Origin: JAAFHZ01 sp964247085 | GTDB taxonomy: Bacteria > Cyanobacteriota > Cyanobacteriia > Cyanobacteriales > Chamaesiphonaceae | Assembly: GCA_964247085.1 (NCBI GenBank) | Contig: CAXTSX010000002.1 | Coordinates: 1-64,000 of the forward strand | Direction of reading: 5' to 3' | Length of the DNA: 64,000 nt | Part shown: piece after piece, positions 43,036 through 51,980 of the stretch | Layout of the letters: each line of letters begins with the position of its first letter | Numbering within the stretch: position 1 is the stretch's first letter | Made by a program: the position numbers and the translations under genes | Notes under the pieces: model-generated | What the model was told of the DNA's origin: nothing | The model's database searches: none | Seen by the model: the letters and a program-made list of their open reading frames with translations, nothing else

Positions 43036-45891
43036 TTGAATATATTCGACAGATTTAAAAAAATATCCGAAAAACTGTCTGAATCAGAAAAGAACATTAT
43101 CTCTGACTTAGACAATTTGGAACAGATGTCCACCAAGCCATTACCCCCGGGAAAAGGCGATGGTCAAAGCAGAGGTGGTTTCACTCCAGATGCGCCACCG
43201 GCACCCAGCGGAGCATTGGATCCCTGGGGAACTTTTGAACAGGGTAATAACTTAAATGCTGGTGGTCAAAATCAGCCCGGTGGTGAATTAGATCCTTTTG
43301 GCACTTTTGAACAGGGCAATAACTTGAATGTCGGTGGCCAAAATCAGCCCGGCGGTGAATTAGATCCTTTTGGCACTTTTGAACAGGGCAATAACTTAAA
43401 TGTCGGTGGCCAAAATCAGCCTGGGAGCTCAAATCGTCCTCAGGTAAATCTGCCCCCAGTACCAACCCTAAAAACAAAATTGGCGCAGGTCGCCGCCGCG
43501 ACCTCGGCGGCAGCTGCAGTGGCTGGGACTGGTTTAGTCGCAACGGCGGGTCAGGCCGGTAAGGTTGCTGCCAAGCCTTTTAAAGGCAACCGTCCTCTCC
43601 AAAAGCGGCCACTATTTTGGGTATCTTTGTTAGCTGGACTGGGGATGGGTTCACTGGCTTTACTGTGGTTGGTAGTTGACCAAAGCGTTGGCAAGTACTC
43701 GATGAAGAGTCCGCTGCACTTTGCTAGACCAGGCACCATGACCGTTAAAGCCATGGATGGGACTAATCTACTACAGCTGGGTTCCGATACTAGCGAAAAC
43801 CTGAAGCTTTGGCAATTTCCTGACAAACTCAAAAAAGCTTTTATTGCGATCGAAGACCGCCGTTTTTACGAACATGATGGGGTGGATTACAAGGGCGTCA
43901 CCCGGGCGATCGTCTCGAACATTAGCACTCGGGGCTTAACAGAGGGTGCTAGTAGCATCACCCAGCAGGTGGCTCGGATGGTCTACCTCGATCAAGACAA
44001 AAACTTTCTGCGCAAGATCAAAGAAGTACGACTAGCCCAAAAAATCGAGAAAGAGCTCGGCAAAGATCAAATTCTGGAGCGCTATCTCAATCTAGTGTAT
44101 TTAGGGGAAGGAACCTATGGCGTCGCCGATGCGGCCTGGGTGTACTTTGGTAAAACTGTCAATCAGCTAACTCTGCCCCAAATGGCCACTTTGGCCGCTC
44201 TGCCGCCATCTCCCAATAAGTATTCACCATTCGTTAATCCCAAATTTTCTAAAGATAGAAGAAACTTGGTATTGGCACGGATGAAGGAAGCTGGTTTTAT
44301 TACCGACGCTGAAATGAAAGAAGCCCAAGCGGCGCCAATGGTCTTGCAACGTAAAGAACATAAGCAAAGATTTCAGCAGGCCAGATATTTTACTAAGTAT
44401 ATTGAGCAGGAGTTGGAAACTGGCAAGTATCTAAAAAAAGAAGATCTCAAAGCTGGCGGCTTAATTGTGGAAACGACACTGAATCCTCAATGGCAGACTA
44501 CCGCCGAAGAGGTGATAAAAAGTACGGTGCGCAACAATGGTCGTGCTTTTAATCAGGGAGCGATGCTATCGATCGATCCACGCAGCGGTGCCATTCGAGC
44601 CATGGTCGGCGGTAAAGAGTTTTCGGAGAAAAATCAGTTTAACCGGGTCACCCAAGCCCACCGTCAGCCCGGATCGACCTTTAAGCCAATTCTCTATACC
44701 ACGGCGATCGCTGGGGGCATCAGCCCGGATAAGACCTATCTAGATGCGCCATTCATCATCGATGGCAAATACAAACCCAAGAACTCTAGTAAGGGTTTTA
44801 AAGGGCAAATTAGTATGCGGGGAGCCTTAACCAACTCGATTAACATCGTCGCCATTAAGATCTTGATCGATACTGGGTTTCAACCCGTAATGGATCTAGC
44901 TCAAAAAATGGGGATTGAGTCGGAGTTGCAGCCTTACTACTCCCTGGCGTTGGGTAGCTTAGAAGTGACTCTGTTGGAGTTGACTAATGCCTACGGCACC
45001 TTTGCCACCCAGGGCATTCATCAAAAAGTACATAGCATTAATCGGATTCTCGATCGAGAAGGGAATGTGTTGTACGAAAACAAGCTCAAACCTCAGCGCA
45101 TTCTACAGCCGAACAATACCGCCATTATCACTTCGATGATGCGCAATGTGGTTAACGAAGGAACCGGCCAAGCTGCTCAGCTATCCCGGCCAGTAGCCGG
45201 TAAGACTGGTACCACCGACAAGGAAAAAGATCTGTGGTTCATGGGCTTTATCCCTCAAGTAGTCACTGGGGTTTGGCTGGGTAATGATGACAACTCGCCT
45301 ACTGGCAATGCCAGTAGTACTGCTGCCGGTGCTTGGGGGCGGTTCATGTCGCAGGTAGTGAAAGATATGCCGGTACAGCAGTTTCCAGTGCCGGATCTAG
45401 ATAAACAAAAAGCGGAAATTAAGCTCGATCGAGTACGACCGAATTCGCAACGTACCTTAGCCCTGCCCAAGGATGGCGATAAAGAAGATAGTAGCAATAG
45501 TGAAGAACGACCAAGACGGAGATCACGTTCGGAAAGTAGCAGTGATGAAGAACAGCCTAGACGCCGAGTTCGATCGGAAAGCAGTAGCGAAGAGGAAAGA
45601 CCAAGACGGAGAGTTCGATCGGAAAGCAGTAACGAAGAGGAAAGACCAAGACGGAGAGTTCGATCGGAAAGCAGTAACGAAGAGCAACCAAGACGTAGAG
45701 TTCGATCGGAAAGCAGCAGTGAAGAACAGCCTAGACGCAGAGCACGTTCTGAAAGTAGCAGTGAAGAACGACCCAGCCGTAGATCGCGTTCGGAAAGTAG
45801 CAGCGAAGAACGGCCAAAGGCCAAAGTTCAAACTAGGTCAGCGGAGAGTGGTGGCTCATCGTCTTCCCCAGTAGCACCTAGCTTAGAGTAA
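43036..45891 (+). CDS. Class A penicillin-binding protein with repeat ends
   Basis: This bifunctional glycosyltransferase/transpeptidase builds peptidoglycan in the periplasm. It has 951 residues, started at TTG 43036 with GAGGAG 9 bp upstream. Residues 1-150 are cytoplasmic and include three 24-residue repeats (43210-43425). A membrane helix lies near 193-213. The glycosyltransferase 51 domain shows EDRRFYEHDG (E273) and GASSITQQ; the transpeptidase has STFK (S547), SIN-type TNSIN, and KTGT (K723). The C-terminus, from about residue 818, is rich in Ser-Glu and Arg-Arg, with repeated RRRVRSESSSEE motifs. Catalytic domains look intact; the ends are unusual. Confidence 0.92.
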   Translation: MNIFDRFKKISEKLSESEKNIISDLDNLEQMSTKPLPPGKGDGQSRGGFTPDAPPAPSGALDPWGTFEQGNNLNAGGQNQPGGELDPFGTFEQGNNLNVGGQNQPGGELDPFGTFEQGNNLNVGGQNQPGSSNRPQVNLPPVPTLKTKLAQVAAATSAAAAVAGTGLVATAGQAGKVAAKPFKGNRPLQKRPLFWVSLLAGLGMGSLALLWLVVDQSVGKYSMKSPLHFARPGTMTVKAMDGTNLLQLGSDTSENLKLWQFPDKLKKAFIAIEDRRFYEHDGVDYKGVTRAIVSNISTRGLTEGASSITQQVARMVYLDQDKNFLRKIKEVRLAQKIEKELGKDQILERYLNLVYLGEGTYGVADAAWVYFGKTVNQLTLPQMATLAALPPSPNKYSPFVNPKFSKDRRNLVLARMKEAGFITDAEMKEAQAAPMVLQRKEHKQRFQQARYFTKYIEQELETGKYLKKEDLKAGGLIVETTLNPQWQTTAEEVIKSTVRNNGRAFNQGAMLSIDPRSGAIRAMVGGKEFSEKNQFNRVTQAHRQPGSTFKPILYTTAIAGGISPDKTYLDAPFIIDGKYKPKNSSKGFKGQISMRGALTNSINIVAIKILIDTGFQPVMDLAQKMGIESELQPYYSLALGSLEVTLLELTNAYGTFATQGIHQKVHSINRILDREGNVLYENKLKPQRILQPNNTAIITSMMRNVVNEGTGQAAQLSRPVAGKTGTTDKEKDLWFMGFIPQVVTGVWLGNDDNSPTGNASSTAAGAWGRFMSQVVKDMPVQQFPVPDLDKQKAEIKLDRVRPNSQRTLALPKDGDKEDSSNSEERPRRRSRSESSSDEEQPRRRVRSESSSEEERPRRRVRSESSNEEERPRRRVRSESSNEEQPRRRVRSESSSEEQPRRRARSESSSEERPSRRSRSESSSEERPKAKVQTRSAESGGSSSSPVAPSLE
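43210..43425 (+). repeat. Three 72-bp tandem repeats in the PBP N-terminus
   Basis: Three in-frame 72-bp units (43210-43281, 43282-43353, 43354-43425) encode G(A/E)LDP(W/F)GTFEQGNNLN(A/V)GGQNQPG. Units two and three are nearly identical in DNA sequence, indicating recent duplication. Confidence 0.93.
45505..45820 (+). repeat. SR-like repeat coding region at the PBP C-terminus
   Basis: About eight imperfect units of 36-45 bp encode (R)PRRRVRSESSSEE-like blocks. The same DNA also stays open in other frames, an effect of the repeated composition. Length variation between strains would be expected. Confidence 0.88.
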
Positions 45892-45903
45892 AAAAAAGTC
45901 ACC

Positions 45904-45943
45904 AACAAAAAAGGCATGGAATTTATTCCATGCCTTTTTTGTT
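45904..45943. terminator. Bidirectional terminator between PBP gene and psbC
   Basis: AACAAAAAAGGCATGGAA (45904-45921) pairs with TTCCATGCCTTTTTTGTT (45926-45943), an 18-bp stem with loop TTTA. It serves both convergent genes. Confidence 0.9.
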
Positions 45944-45972
45944 GTCAAAACTCAAGTAGAAAACATTTGATT

Positions 45973-47358
45973 CTAGTCAAGATCAGGCATTACCAGTACT
46001 GGCTCAGTCTCGCGATCGATACCTTTTTCAAAGCCTGCTACCGCTGCCCGAGCACGACCAGCATGCCATAGGTGTCCGATAAACAAGAAGAAGGCAAACA
46101 GGAAGTGAGAAGTAGCCAACCAAGCCCGGGGTGATACATAGTTGAAAGCGTTGCTTTCAGTGATAACACCACCCACTGAGTTCAAAGAACCCAAGGGTGC
46201 GTGAGTCATGTATTCCGCTGCTCGGCGCGCTTGCCAAGGTTGAATATCATTCTTGACTTTGCTCAGATCCAAACCGTTAGGGCCACGCAGTGGCTCCAAC
46301 CAAGGACCTTGGAAATCCCAGAAACGCATGGTTTCACCACCAAAAATGATTTCGCCCGAAGGAGAACGCATCAGGTACTTACCCAAGCCGGTAGGACCTT
46401 GAGCGGTAGCTACGTTCGCACCCAATCTTTGGTCTCTGACCAAGAAAGTAAGTGCTTGTGCTTGCGAAGCTTCCGGACCAGTAGGACCGTAGAATTCGCT
46501 AGGATAAGCAGTGTTGTTATACCAAACCATGATGGAAGCAACGAAGCCCATCAAGGATAAAGCGCCCAAACTGTAGGAAAGGTAAGCTTCGCCAGACCAG
46601 ATCAGCGCCCGTCTTGCCCAACCGAACGGTGTGGTCAGAATATGCCAAACACCACCAGCGATACAGATGAAGCCCACCCAAATGTGGCCGCCAACAATAT
46701 CTTCGAGGTTATTAACACTGATAATCCAGCCTTCGCCACCAAAAGGTGCCTTCAGCAGATAACCAAAAATGATCAAAGGATTGATCGTGGGGTTCGTAAT
46801 CACCCGCACATCACCACCACCTGGTGCCCAAGTATCATATAAACCACCAAAGAACATGGCTTTGAGAACGAGCAGCAATGCACCCACACCCAAAATACAG
46901 AGGTGGAAGCCCAAGATACTAGTCATCTTGTTCTTGTCGCGCCAGTCGTAGCCGAAGAAAGCAGAATATTCTTCGAGAGTGTCCGGACCACGTAAAGCAT
47001 GATACAAACCACCTACGCCTAGAACTGCTGAAGAAATTAGGTGCAATACACCAACAACGAAGTAAGGGAAGGAATCGATCACTTCGCCACCAGGACCAAC
47101 ACCCCAACCTTGGCTAGCCAAGTGAGGAAGCAAGATAAAGCCTTGCTCGTACATGGGTTTTTCGGGAATGAAGTGAGCTACTTCAAACAGGGTCATAGCC
47201 CCTGCCCAGAAAACAATTAGGCCAGCATGGGCAACGTGAGCGCCCAGCAGTTTGCCAGAAAGGTTAATTAAGCGGGCGTTACCAGACCACCAAGCAAAAC
47301 CGGTAGAGTCTAGGTCACGACCACCCATTACCATGGAAGTATTAAAGGGTGTTTCCAC
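45973..47358 (-). CDS. psbC: Photosystem II CP43 protein
   Basis: CP43 is an inner antenna chlorophyll protein of photosystem II and also ligates the Mn cluster through its large lumenal loop. The protein has 461 residues starting GTG (METPFNTS) with GAGG about 10 bp upstream; the core STGFAWWSGNARLINLSGKL is highly conserved. The GGETMRFWDFQGPWLEPLRGPNG loop and its Glu/Arg ligands are present. Unlike most cyanobacteria, psbC does not overlap psbD; there is a 140-bp gap. Confidence 0.98.
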   Translation of the reverse strand: METPFNTSMVMGGRDLDSTGFAWWSGNARLINLSGKLLGAHVAHAGLIVFWAGAMTLFEVAHFIPEKPMYEQGFILLPHLASQGWGVGPGGEVIDSFPYFVVGVLHLISSAVLGVGGLYHALRGPDTLEEYSAFFGYDWRDKNKMTSILGFHLCILGVGALLLVLKAMFFGGLYDTWAPGGGDVRVITNPTINPLIIFGYLLKAPFGGEGWIISVNNLEDIVGGHIWVGFICIAGGVWHILTTPFGWARRALIWSGEAYLSYSLGALSLMGFVASIMVWYNNTAYPSEFYGPTGPEASQAQALTFLVRDQRLGANVATAQGPTGLGKYLMRSPSGEIIFGGETMRFWDFQGPWLEPLRGPNGLDLSKVKNDIQPWQARRAAEYMTHAPLGSLNSVGGVITESNAFNYVSPRAWLATSHFLFAFFLFIGHLWHAGRARAAVAGFEKGIDRETEPVLVMPDLD

Positions 47359-47410
47359 TATTTGATGACCTCTTAAAGGTGAAATATTAGTGCTGACTAA
47401 TTGAGGGAGA

Positions 47411-47448
47411 ATGCTCTCAGAAAACCTCTAAAGGCTTGCTGAGAGCAT
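47411..47448 (-). promoter_or_regulatory. Hairpin between psbD and psbC
   Basis: ATGCTCTCAG (47411-47420) and CTGAGAGCAT (47439-47448) form a perfect 10-bp stem with an 18-nt loop that contains a small CCT/AGG pair. No T-run follows on the minus strand, so it looks more like an mRNA processing or stability element than a terminator. Confidence 0.55.
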
Positions 47449-47498
47449 AAATGTTATGTAGATTGTACTCTTAATCTTTCCGAGTTTCCAAGGATTAT

Positions 47499-48554
47499 TT
47501 AGAGCGCATTACCACGAGGTAGGACTTCATCAGGGAAGGCAAACTGTTCGTGGGGCTGATCTTGAGGAGCCATCCACGCCCGAATACCTTCGTTCAGAAG
47601 AATATTTTTGGTGTAGAAGGTTTCAAATTCAGGATCTTCAGCTGCCCGTAATTCTTGGGAAGTGAAGTCATAAGCCCGTAGGTTGAGAGCCAAGCCCACG
47701 ATACCGACAGAACTCATCCATAGACCAGTTACAGGTACAAACAACATGAAGAAGTGCAACCAACGTTTGTTGGAGAAAGCAATTCCGAATATTTGAGACC
47801 AAAAACGGTTAGCAGTAACCATCGAGTAAGTTTCTTCTGCTTGAGTTGGTTCAAAAGCAGGGAAAGTGTTAGCGTTGTCGCTATCTTCAAACAAGGTGTT
47901 TTCTACAGTGGCACCATGAATAGCACAAAGTAGTGCTCCACCAAGAATCCCAGCTACACCCATCATATGAAAGGGGTTGAGAGTCCAGTTGTGGAAACCT
48001 TGCAGAAATAGGATGAAACGGAAAATTGCAGCGACCCCAAAGGAAGGTGCGAAGAACCAGCCAGACTGACCCAAGGGGTACAGTAAAAATACACTGACGA
48101 AGACAGCGATCGGACCAGAGAACGCCAAAGCGTTATAAGGACGAATGCCAACTAGGCGAGCGATTTCAAACTGGCGGAGCATAAAGCCAATCAGGCCAAA
48201 GGCACCGTGCAGAGCTACAAATGCCCAGAGACCACCCAGCTGACACCAGCGAGTGAAGTCACCTTGAGCTTCTGGACCCCATAAGAACAACAGGGAGTGA
48301 CCCAAGCTGTTGGGAGGAGTGGATACGGCCACGGTCAGGAAGTTAGCACCTTCGAGGTAGCTAGAAGCCAAACCGTGAGTGTACCAAGAGGTAACGAAGG
48401 TAGTACCAGTCATCCAGCCGCCTAGTGCTAAGAAAGCAGTAGGGAAAAGCAGGATGCCAGACCAGCCGACGAATACGAAGCGATCTTTTTTGAGCCAGTC
48501 ATCGAGGACGTCAAACCGTCCTCTCTCTTCGACTCTATCTAGTGCAATAGTCAT
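47499..48554 (-). CDS. psbD: Photosystem II reaction centre D2 protein
   Basis: D2 forms, with D1, the reaction centre of photosystem II. The 351-residue protein starts MTIALDRVEERGRFDVLDDW and has all standard blocks, including the five helices with conserved His (NPFHMMGVAG and the His in SNKRWLHFFMLFVP) and the C-terminus APQDQPHEQFAFPDEVLPRGNAL. It is upstream of psbC on the same strand. Confidence 0.98.
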   Translation of the reverse strand: MTIALDRVEERGRFDVLDDWLKKDRFVFVGWSGILLFPTAFLALGGWMTGTTFVTSWYTHGLASSYLEGANFLTVAVSTPPNSLGHSLLFLWGPEAQGDFTRWCQLGGLWAFVALHGAFGLIGFMLRQFEIARLVGIRPYNALAFSGPIAVFVSVFLLYPLGQSGWFFAPSFGVAAIFRFILFLQGFHNWTLNPFHMMGVAGILGGALLCAIHGATVENTLFEDSDNANTFPAFEPTQAEETYSMVTANRFWSQIFGIAFSNKRWLHFFMLFVPVTGLWMSSVGIVGLALNLRAYDFTSQELRAAEDPEFETFYTKNILLNEGIRAWMAPQDQPHEQFAFPDEVLPRGNAL

Positions 48555-49025
48555 TTTCTAGAAACCCCAGAATGTTGTATAAGTATTCCTAGTGAAAGGT
48601 GAACCAATTCGGTTAATTATGATAATTATGAATGGTTTGGCCTTTTCGGTTTACGTTTCTTAACTCAGTTTAATGTAATTATTCTGAATGTGATCCCTAA
48701 GGAACAGGTTTTTTCTGTAAGCAGAGTGATTTAGGGTGATTGATCGATTAACTACTCAAGTCTTAACAGTCTTCTCATAAATTGTGTGCACATTTTATTT
48801 CAATTTGTTGAGATATCCTAATATTTTTTATCTTTTCTTAATAGAGAGGCTGTTGGCAGGCGATCGAGGGGCTGTTTTCTAAAACTTCAGGTGGGGCAGG
48901 GATCGATCGAAACTATTTCGAAGACTTTTATAGTACTTAAGCACTGATTAGTCTACAGAGCATTAGGATATGGCTGATTCCCTTTCCGTTTAAACTGAAT
49001 GCGATAAAGTTACGGCTTCACTGAT
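48555..49025. other. psbD upstream region without genes
   Basis: This stretch of about 470 bp upstream of psbD should hold its promoter and any light-responsive sites. No confident -35/-10 pair, ORF or RNA gene is called. GATCGATC sites occur at 48741 and near 48901. Confidence 0.4.
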
Positions 49026-49088
49026 ATGACTGAGCGCCGCGATGATTTTGACAATCCTTGGAAAGTGCGACTCGTTAACCCGAAATGA
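49026..49088 (+). pseudogene. N-terminal remnant of an Rpn-type nuclease/transposase gene
   Basis: An ATG at 49026 starts MTERRDDFDNPWK, the typical first residues of cyanobacterial Rpn family (PD-(D/E)XK nuclease/putative transposase) proteins. After the Lys codon the sequence becomes GTGCGAC and the frame stops at 49086-49088. The rest of the gene is absent. The break coincides with a group II intron-like 5' boundary. Confidence 0.55.
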
Positions 49089-49206
49089 ATCAATGATTCA
49101 GGGATGGGTTGCAAGCTGATAACAGCTAGACAACTGAATAATCATGTAGGGGGCTTTTTCTTCACATGACAGTGCTGCTGGACCATCGTTAAAGCTGAAA
49201 CCATGC
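49065..49206 (+). mobile_element. Probable group II intron 5' fragment
   Basis: The segment opens with GTGCG, the group II intron 5' consensus. It then contains stacked hairpins expected of domain I: TGAATC/GATTCA (49086-49100), AGCTG/CAGCT (49114-49127) and TCATGT/ACATGA (49142-49169), with AACCC/GGGTT pairing across the first. No intron-encoded protein or domain V is visible, so only a decayed piece remains. The boundary on the right is approximate. Confidence 0.5.
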
Positions 49207-49216
49207 CGCCAAATCG

Positions 49217-49426
49217 TTACTGTCTGTAAAATCCAGCAGATCGATCGGCAGGAATTTTAGTCGATCGCTTCACCCCGCATTGTTCGATCGACTGGACAAC
49301 ATTATTGGCGGCTTCTTGATTGCGAAGATAATTGACACAGACTTGATAGCCGCGTTCAGCAGCCAAAATAGCAGTGGCGGCACCAATACCACGACTACCT
49401 CCTGTAACGATCAGAACTTTTTTCAT
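49217..49426 (-). pseudogene. Truncated short-chain dehydrogenase/reductase
   Basis: The frame begins with a clear SDR nucleotide-binding motif TGGSRGIGAATA and continues about 50 residues, then loses family similarity near 49270 and stops after 69 residues. SDRs are about 250 residues long with a YxxxK catalytic motif, both missing. It starts 4 bp inside the end of the preceding gene, so it was once translationally coupled in an operon. The truncation lies at the edge of the intron-like debris. Confidence 0.7.
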
Positions 49427-49893
49427 AACAATAAATCATTCCATTCCCGTAACCACTTTTCTGGACGACGAGAAAGTTTAGCGATGTCTTGATAAAGATC
49501 TACTTCCTCTAAATTTAGGCAGTACCTGGAGTCTTTTACTGGAGTAATTATTACTTCATCTGCCCCAAATTGGTCAGCCGTTAGATCAACAATTAAATCA
49601 ACTGATTGTACCCAGCAGTGATCAAAAAAAAGCCCACTAGATGTATAAAACCCAAAGCCACCTTCCTTTGTGCCCTCCTGTTCTTTTAATACGGGTCTAC
49701 CTGCTACCAATTGCCATAATTCTGGAGTGGCGGCGTTTAAGACCTTTTTCAGAAAGATTGAACTGTAGCGGCACATATATTGAGAAGGCTTTTTGACCAG
49801 AGGTTCTCCCCACAACTGATGTAAGGAGAGCCACCTGGGTTCTAAAAAGTTTCTAGATTGCCAGCACAAATCGATAAGTTCTGGAGGCACCAC
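49423..49893 (-). CDS. Unknown protein with HCWVQ...DLTADQF motif
   Basis: The 156-residue protein begins at GTG 49893, 5 bp after the NlpC/P60 gene. It contains FFDHCWVQSVDLIVDLTADQFGADEV, the His-Trp then Asp pattern found in some papain/transglutaminase-like small proteins, but no catalytic Cys is obvious in the usual position. No signal peptide is seen. It may form a functional pair with the neighbouring peptidase; alternatives include an immunity-like or structural role. Function is unknown. Confidence 0.6.
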   Translation of the reverse strand: MVPPELIDLCWQSRNFLEPRWLSLHQLWGEPLVKKPSQYMCRYSSIFLKKVLNAATPELWQLVAGRPVLKEQEGTKEGGFGFYTSSGLFFDHCWVQSVDLIVDLTADQFGADEVIITPVKDSRYCLNLEEVDLYQDIAKLSRRPEKWLREWNDLLL

Positions 49894-49898
49894 AAAGT

Positions 49899-50375
49899 TT
49901 ACTCTTTGAATAAAGATACTATCTGATGAGGACGCTTACCCCAATAGGTACCAGCTGCAAAACTGGCTTCCTTAACCCCAGTGCTACTTTGAGAACCAAT
50001 GAATTTTGACTCCGGCACATTGGTCAGAATACCGACATGCGCAGATTGCCCACGTACCGCTGGAAAGACGACTAAATCACCAGGTTTGGGTGATTTAGTT
50101 GGAGAAAAGGCTGAATCATTAGGGTAGTCCTCGGCGCGGCGGTAACTATAATCTTCTACCACCTGGTTATAAACCTCGTACACAAAGTGAGAACAATCTA
50201 CCCCTCCTTTGCCTTTACCACCGTACTGATAGGGTGTGCCTCTCCAGTTCTGAGCCTCACTGACCACCATACTGAGATCCTGTGGGGTTAGGTCATTATT
50301 TTCGTTGTCATTAGCGATCGCTGGGATGATGTAACAGCAAGCTAATAGAGCACCAAGCAGAATTTTCTTGTACAT
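49899..50375 (-). CDS. Secreted NlpC/P60 family peptidase
   Basis: NlpC/P60 enzymes cleave peptide bonds within peptidoglycan stem peptides. From ATG 50375 the 158-residue precursor has a signal peptide (MYKKILLGALLACCYIIPAIA) and a compact domain with GGVDCSHFVYEVY (C61) and SAHVGILT (H112). It is short and has no binding domain. It opens a three-gene cluster with an unknown protein and the truncated SDR. A start at 50402 would add nine residues without a better ribosome site. Confidence 0.85.
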   Translation of the reverse strand: MYKKILLGALLACCYIIPAIANDNENNDLTPQDLSMVVSEAQNWRGTPYQYGGKGKGGVDCSHFVYEVYNQVVEDYSYRRAEDYPNDSAFSPTKSPKPGDLVVFPAVRGQSAHVGILTNVPESKFIGSQSSTGVKEASFAAGTYWGKRPHQIVSLFKE

Positions 50376-50461
50376 AAATATACTATTCCAGTGAAAGGAC
50401 AAAATATGTATAAGAGCCGAGAGACGGGTGTTATTGGTCTGCTGTTCCTTGGTATTAATTT

Positions 50462-51916
50462 CTAGTCAATACTGTTACCAATGACGGCCTGCAAGGTTTC
50501 TTGTCCTTTAGACTGAAATTCTTTGACATTGACCCGACTTAATAGCCCGATCGCCACTAGCATTACACCAGCTTGCATAGTGAAGACTAAACCATAGGCT
50601 AAGACTAAGCCGGGTGAAGTCGCCAGGTCGTCGCTGCTGGCCACAAATATTTTCTTGCCAATATCTAAACCGGCGCCCCCCAGAATATTTGCTAATCCTT
50701 TCGCTAGTGCTTGAGATAGTCCCCAGGCTCCAATAAAGGTACCCGCTGTTTCGGGCAGTGTTAAATCCAACATTAGTGTTAAGGCTCCTGTTGTTACCAT
50801 GCCCGAAAATAAGCCAAAAAGTACCAAGGCCATTTGAAGGAACATAACTTTATGGGTAAAACCAGCGACGATTACCCATAACATCGAAGCTGCTACTAAT
50901 GCGCAGCCCAGTTTGGTACTGCGCTGCTTGCCTATTTTGGGAATGAGGATAAAGCCGGTTAGTAATAAACCGATGAGGGTGCCGCTGCCAAAAAAGGCAT
51001 TGAGTTTAGCGGTCTCTCCGATCGACATCCCAAAAACCTGTCCGCCATAGGTTTCCATTACCGGATCTTGCATAAATAGTCCTAGGGTCATGCAGACTAA
51101 AAAGGTGAAAAATACGGTGGTTTGGCGATTGTTGTTCAGAACTTGCCAAGCTTGTCGCAATCCTACCGGTGATTCTCCGATCGACTGGGCGCGGCGCTGG
51201 CTAAAGCGCGAATATTTTTTTTCTACTTGCCAGGTAGCGATCAGGGCTAAGATCCCAACGGTAGGCAGCACCATCATGAATAGCTGATTGATCTGGGTTT
51301 GAACTTCGGCGATCGAGTCTCCCGCCTGCAACTTAGCTAAAATCTTACTGATGCTTAGAGCGCCAATGATCACCCCACCCAGCAACATCGACCAATCGAT
51401 CGAGACAATTTTTGATCGATCGTCCTCATCGGTGATGTCCACCAGCAAGGTGGCAAAAGGCGTAGAGCAAGCACTTACCGATAGGCCATAAATGGCAAAT
51501 AGTATTGCTAGCAAGAGTGTCCAGCCGTAGGTTGCTGCCGACCAGCTGGTTGTTGCCAAATTTTCTCCTAGTCGCCACATTACCTGCACCGCCGTCAGGG
51601 AGGTGATCGCCAAGCTAACGGTTCCCAGCCAGATATAACCAGTGCGGTGATAACCAAACAGGGGATGGCTATCCGATCTTTGACCAAACCAGACCCGCGC
51701 CGGAGCCACGAAAAAAGTTAAAGAGAGCATCAGGGTGGCAATGACCGCCGGTACTTTTAACTCTTGGATGAGAACGCGATTCAGTACCCCCAAGGTCATC
51801 ACCGACATTGTACCTAAGGCGACCTGAAATAGCCCCAGGCGCATCATGGTGAGGATCGATACTTTGGGTAAAGAATTTGTTGGTAGTCGATCGGTTACTA
51901 AGTTGCCGCTAGCCAT
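50462..51916 (-). CDS. PucC-type MFS transporter (BCD family)
   Basis: This 484-residue protein has about twelve membrane helices and PucC/BCD-family motifs: LGTMSVMTLGVLNRVLI, GQRSDSHPLFGYHRTGYIW, TPFATLLVDITDEDDR. In purple bacteria PucC helps assemble light-harvesting complexes; cyanobacterial relatives are linked to chlorophyll protein biogenesis by family, without a fixed role. It is a single minus-strand gene upstream of thrB's partner region (65-bp gap). Confidence 0.9.
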   Translation of the reverse strand: MASGNLVTDRLPTNSLPKVSILTMMRLGLFQVALGTMSVMTLGVLNRVLIQELKVPAVIATLMLSLTFFVAPARVWFGQRSDSHPLFGYHRTGYIWLGTVSLAITSLTAVQVMWRLGENLATTSWSAATYGWTLLLAILFAIYGLSVSACSTPFATLLVDITDEDDRSKIVSIDWSMLLGGVIIGALSISKILAKLQAGDSIAEVQTQINQLFMMVLPTVGILALIATWQVEKKYSRFSQRRAQSIGESPVGLRQAWQVLNNNRQTTVFFTFLVCMTLGLFMQDPVMETYGGQVFGMSIGETAKLNAFFGSGTLIGLLLTGFILIPKIGKQRSTKLGCALVAASMLWVIVAGFTHKVMFLQMALVLFGLFSGMVTTGALTLMLDLTLPETAGTFIGAWGLSQALAKGLANILGGAGLDIGKKIFVASSDDLATSPGLVLAYGLVFTMQAGVMLVAIGLLSRVNVKEFQSKGQETLQAVIGNSID

Positions 51917-51980
51917 TTTGTAAAGTTACCTGAAGTTTACAGTGGGTTTCTGATTCAGCTAACTAGTATAGACAGCTAAT

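Noticed and set aside
45255..45824. 189-codon minus-strand frame opposite the PBP tail, rich in Leu/Ser/Arg
   Set aside because: It is caused by the repeat composition of the SR-like coding region; two other frames stay open there for the same reason.
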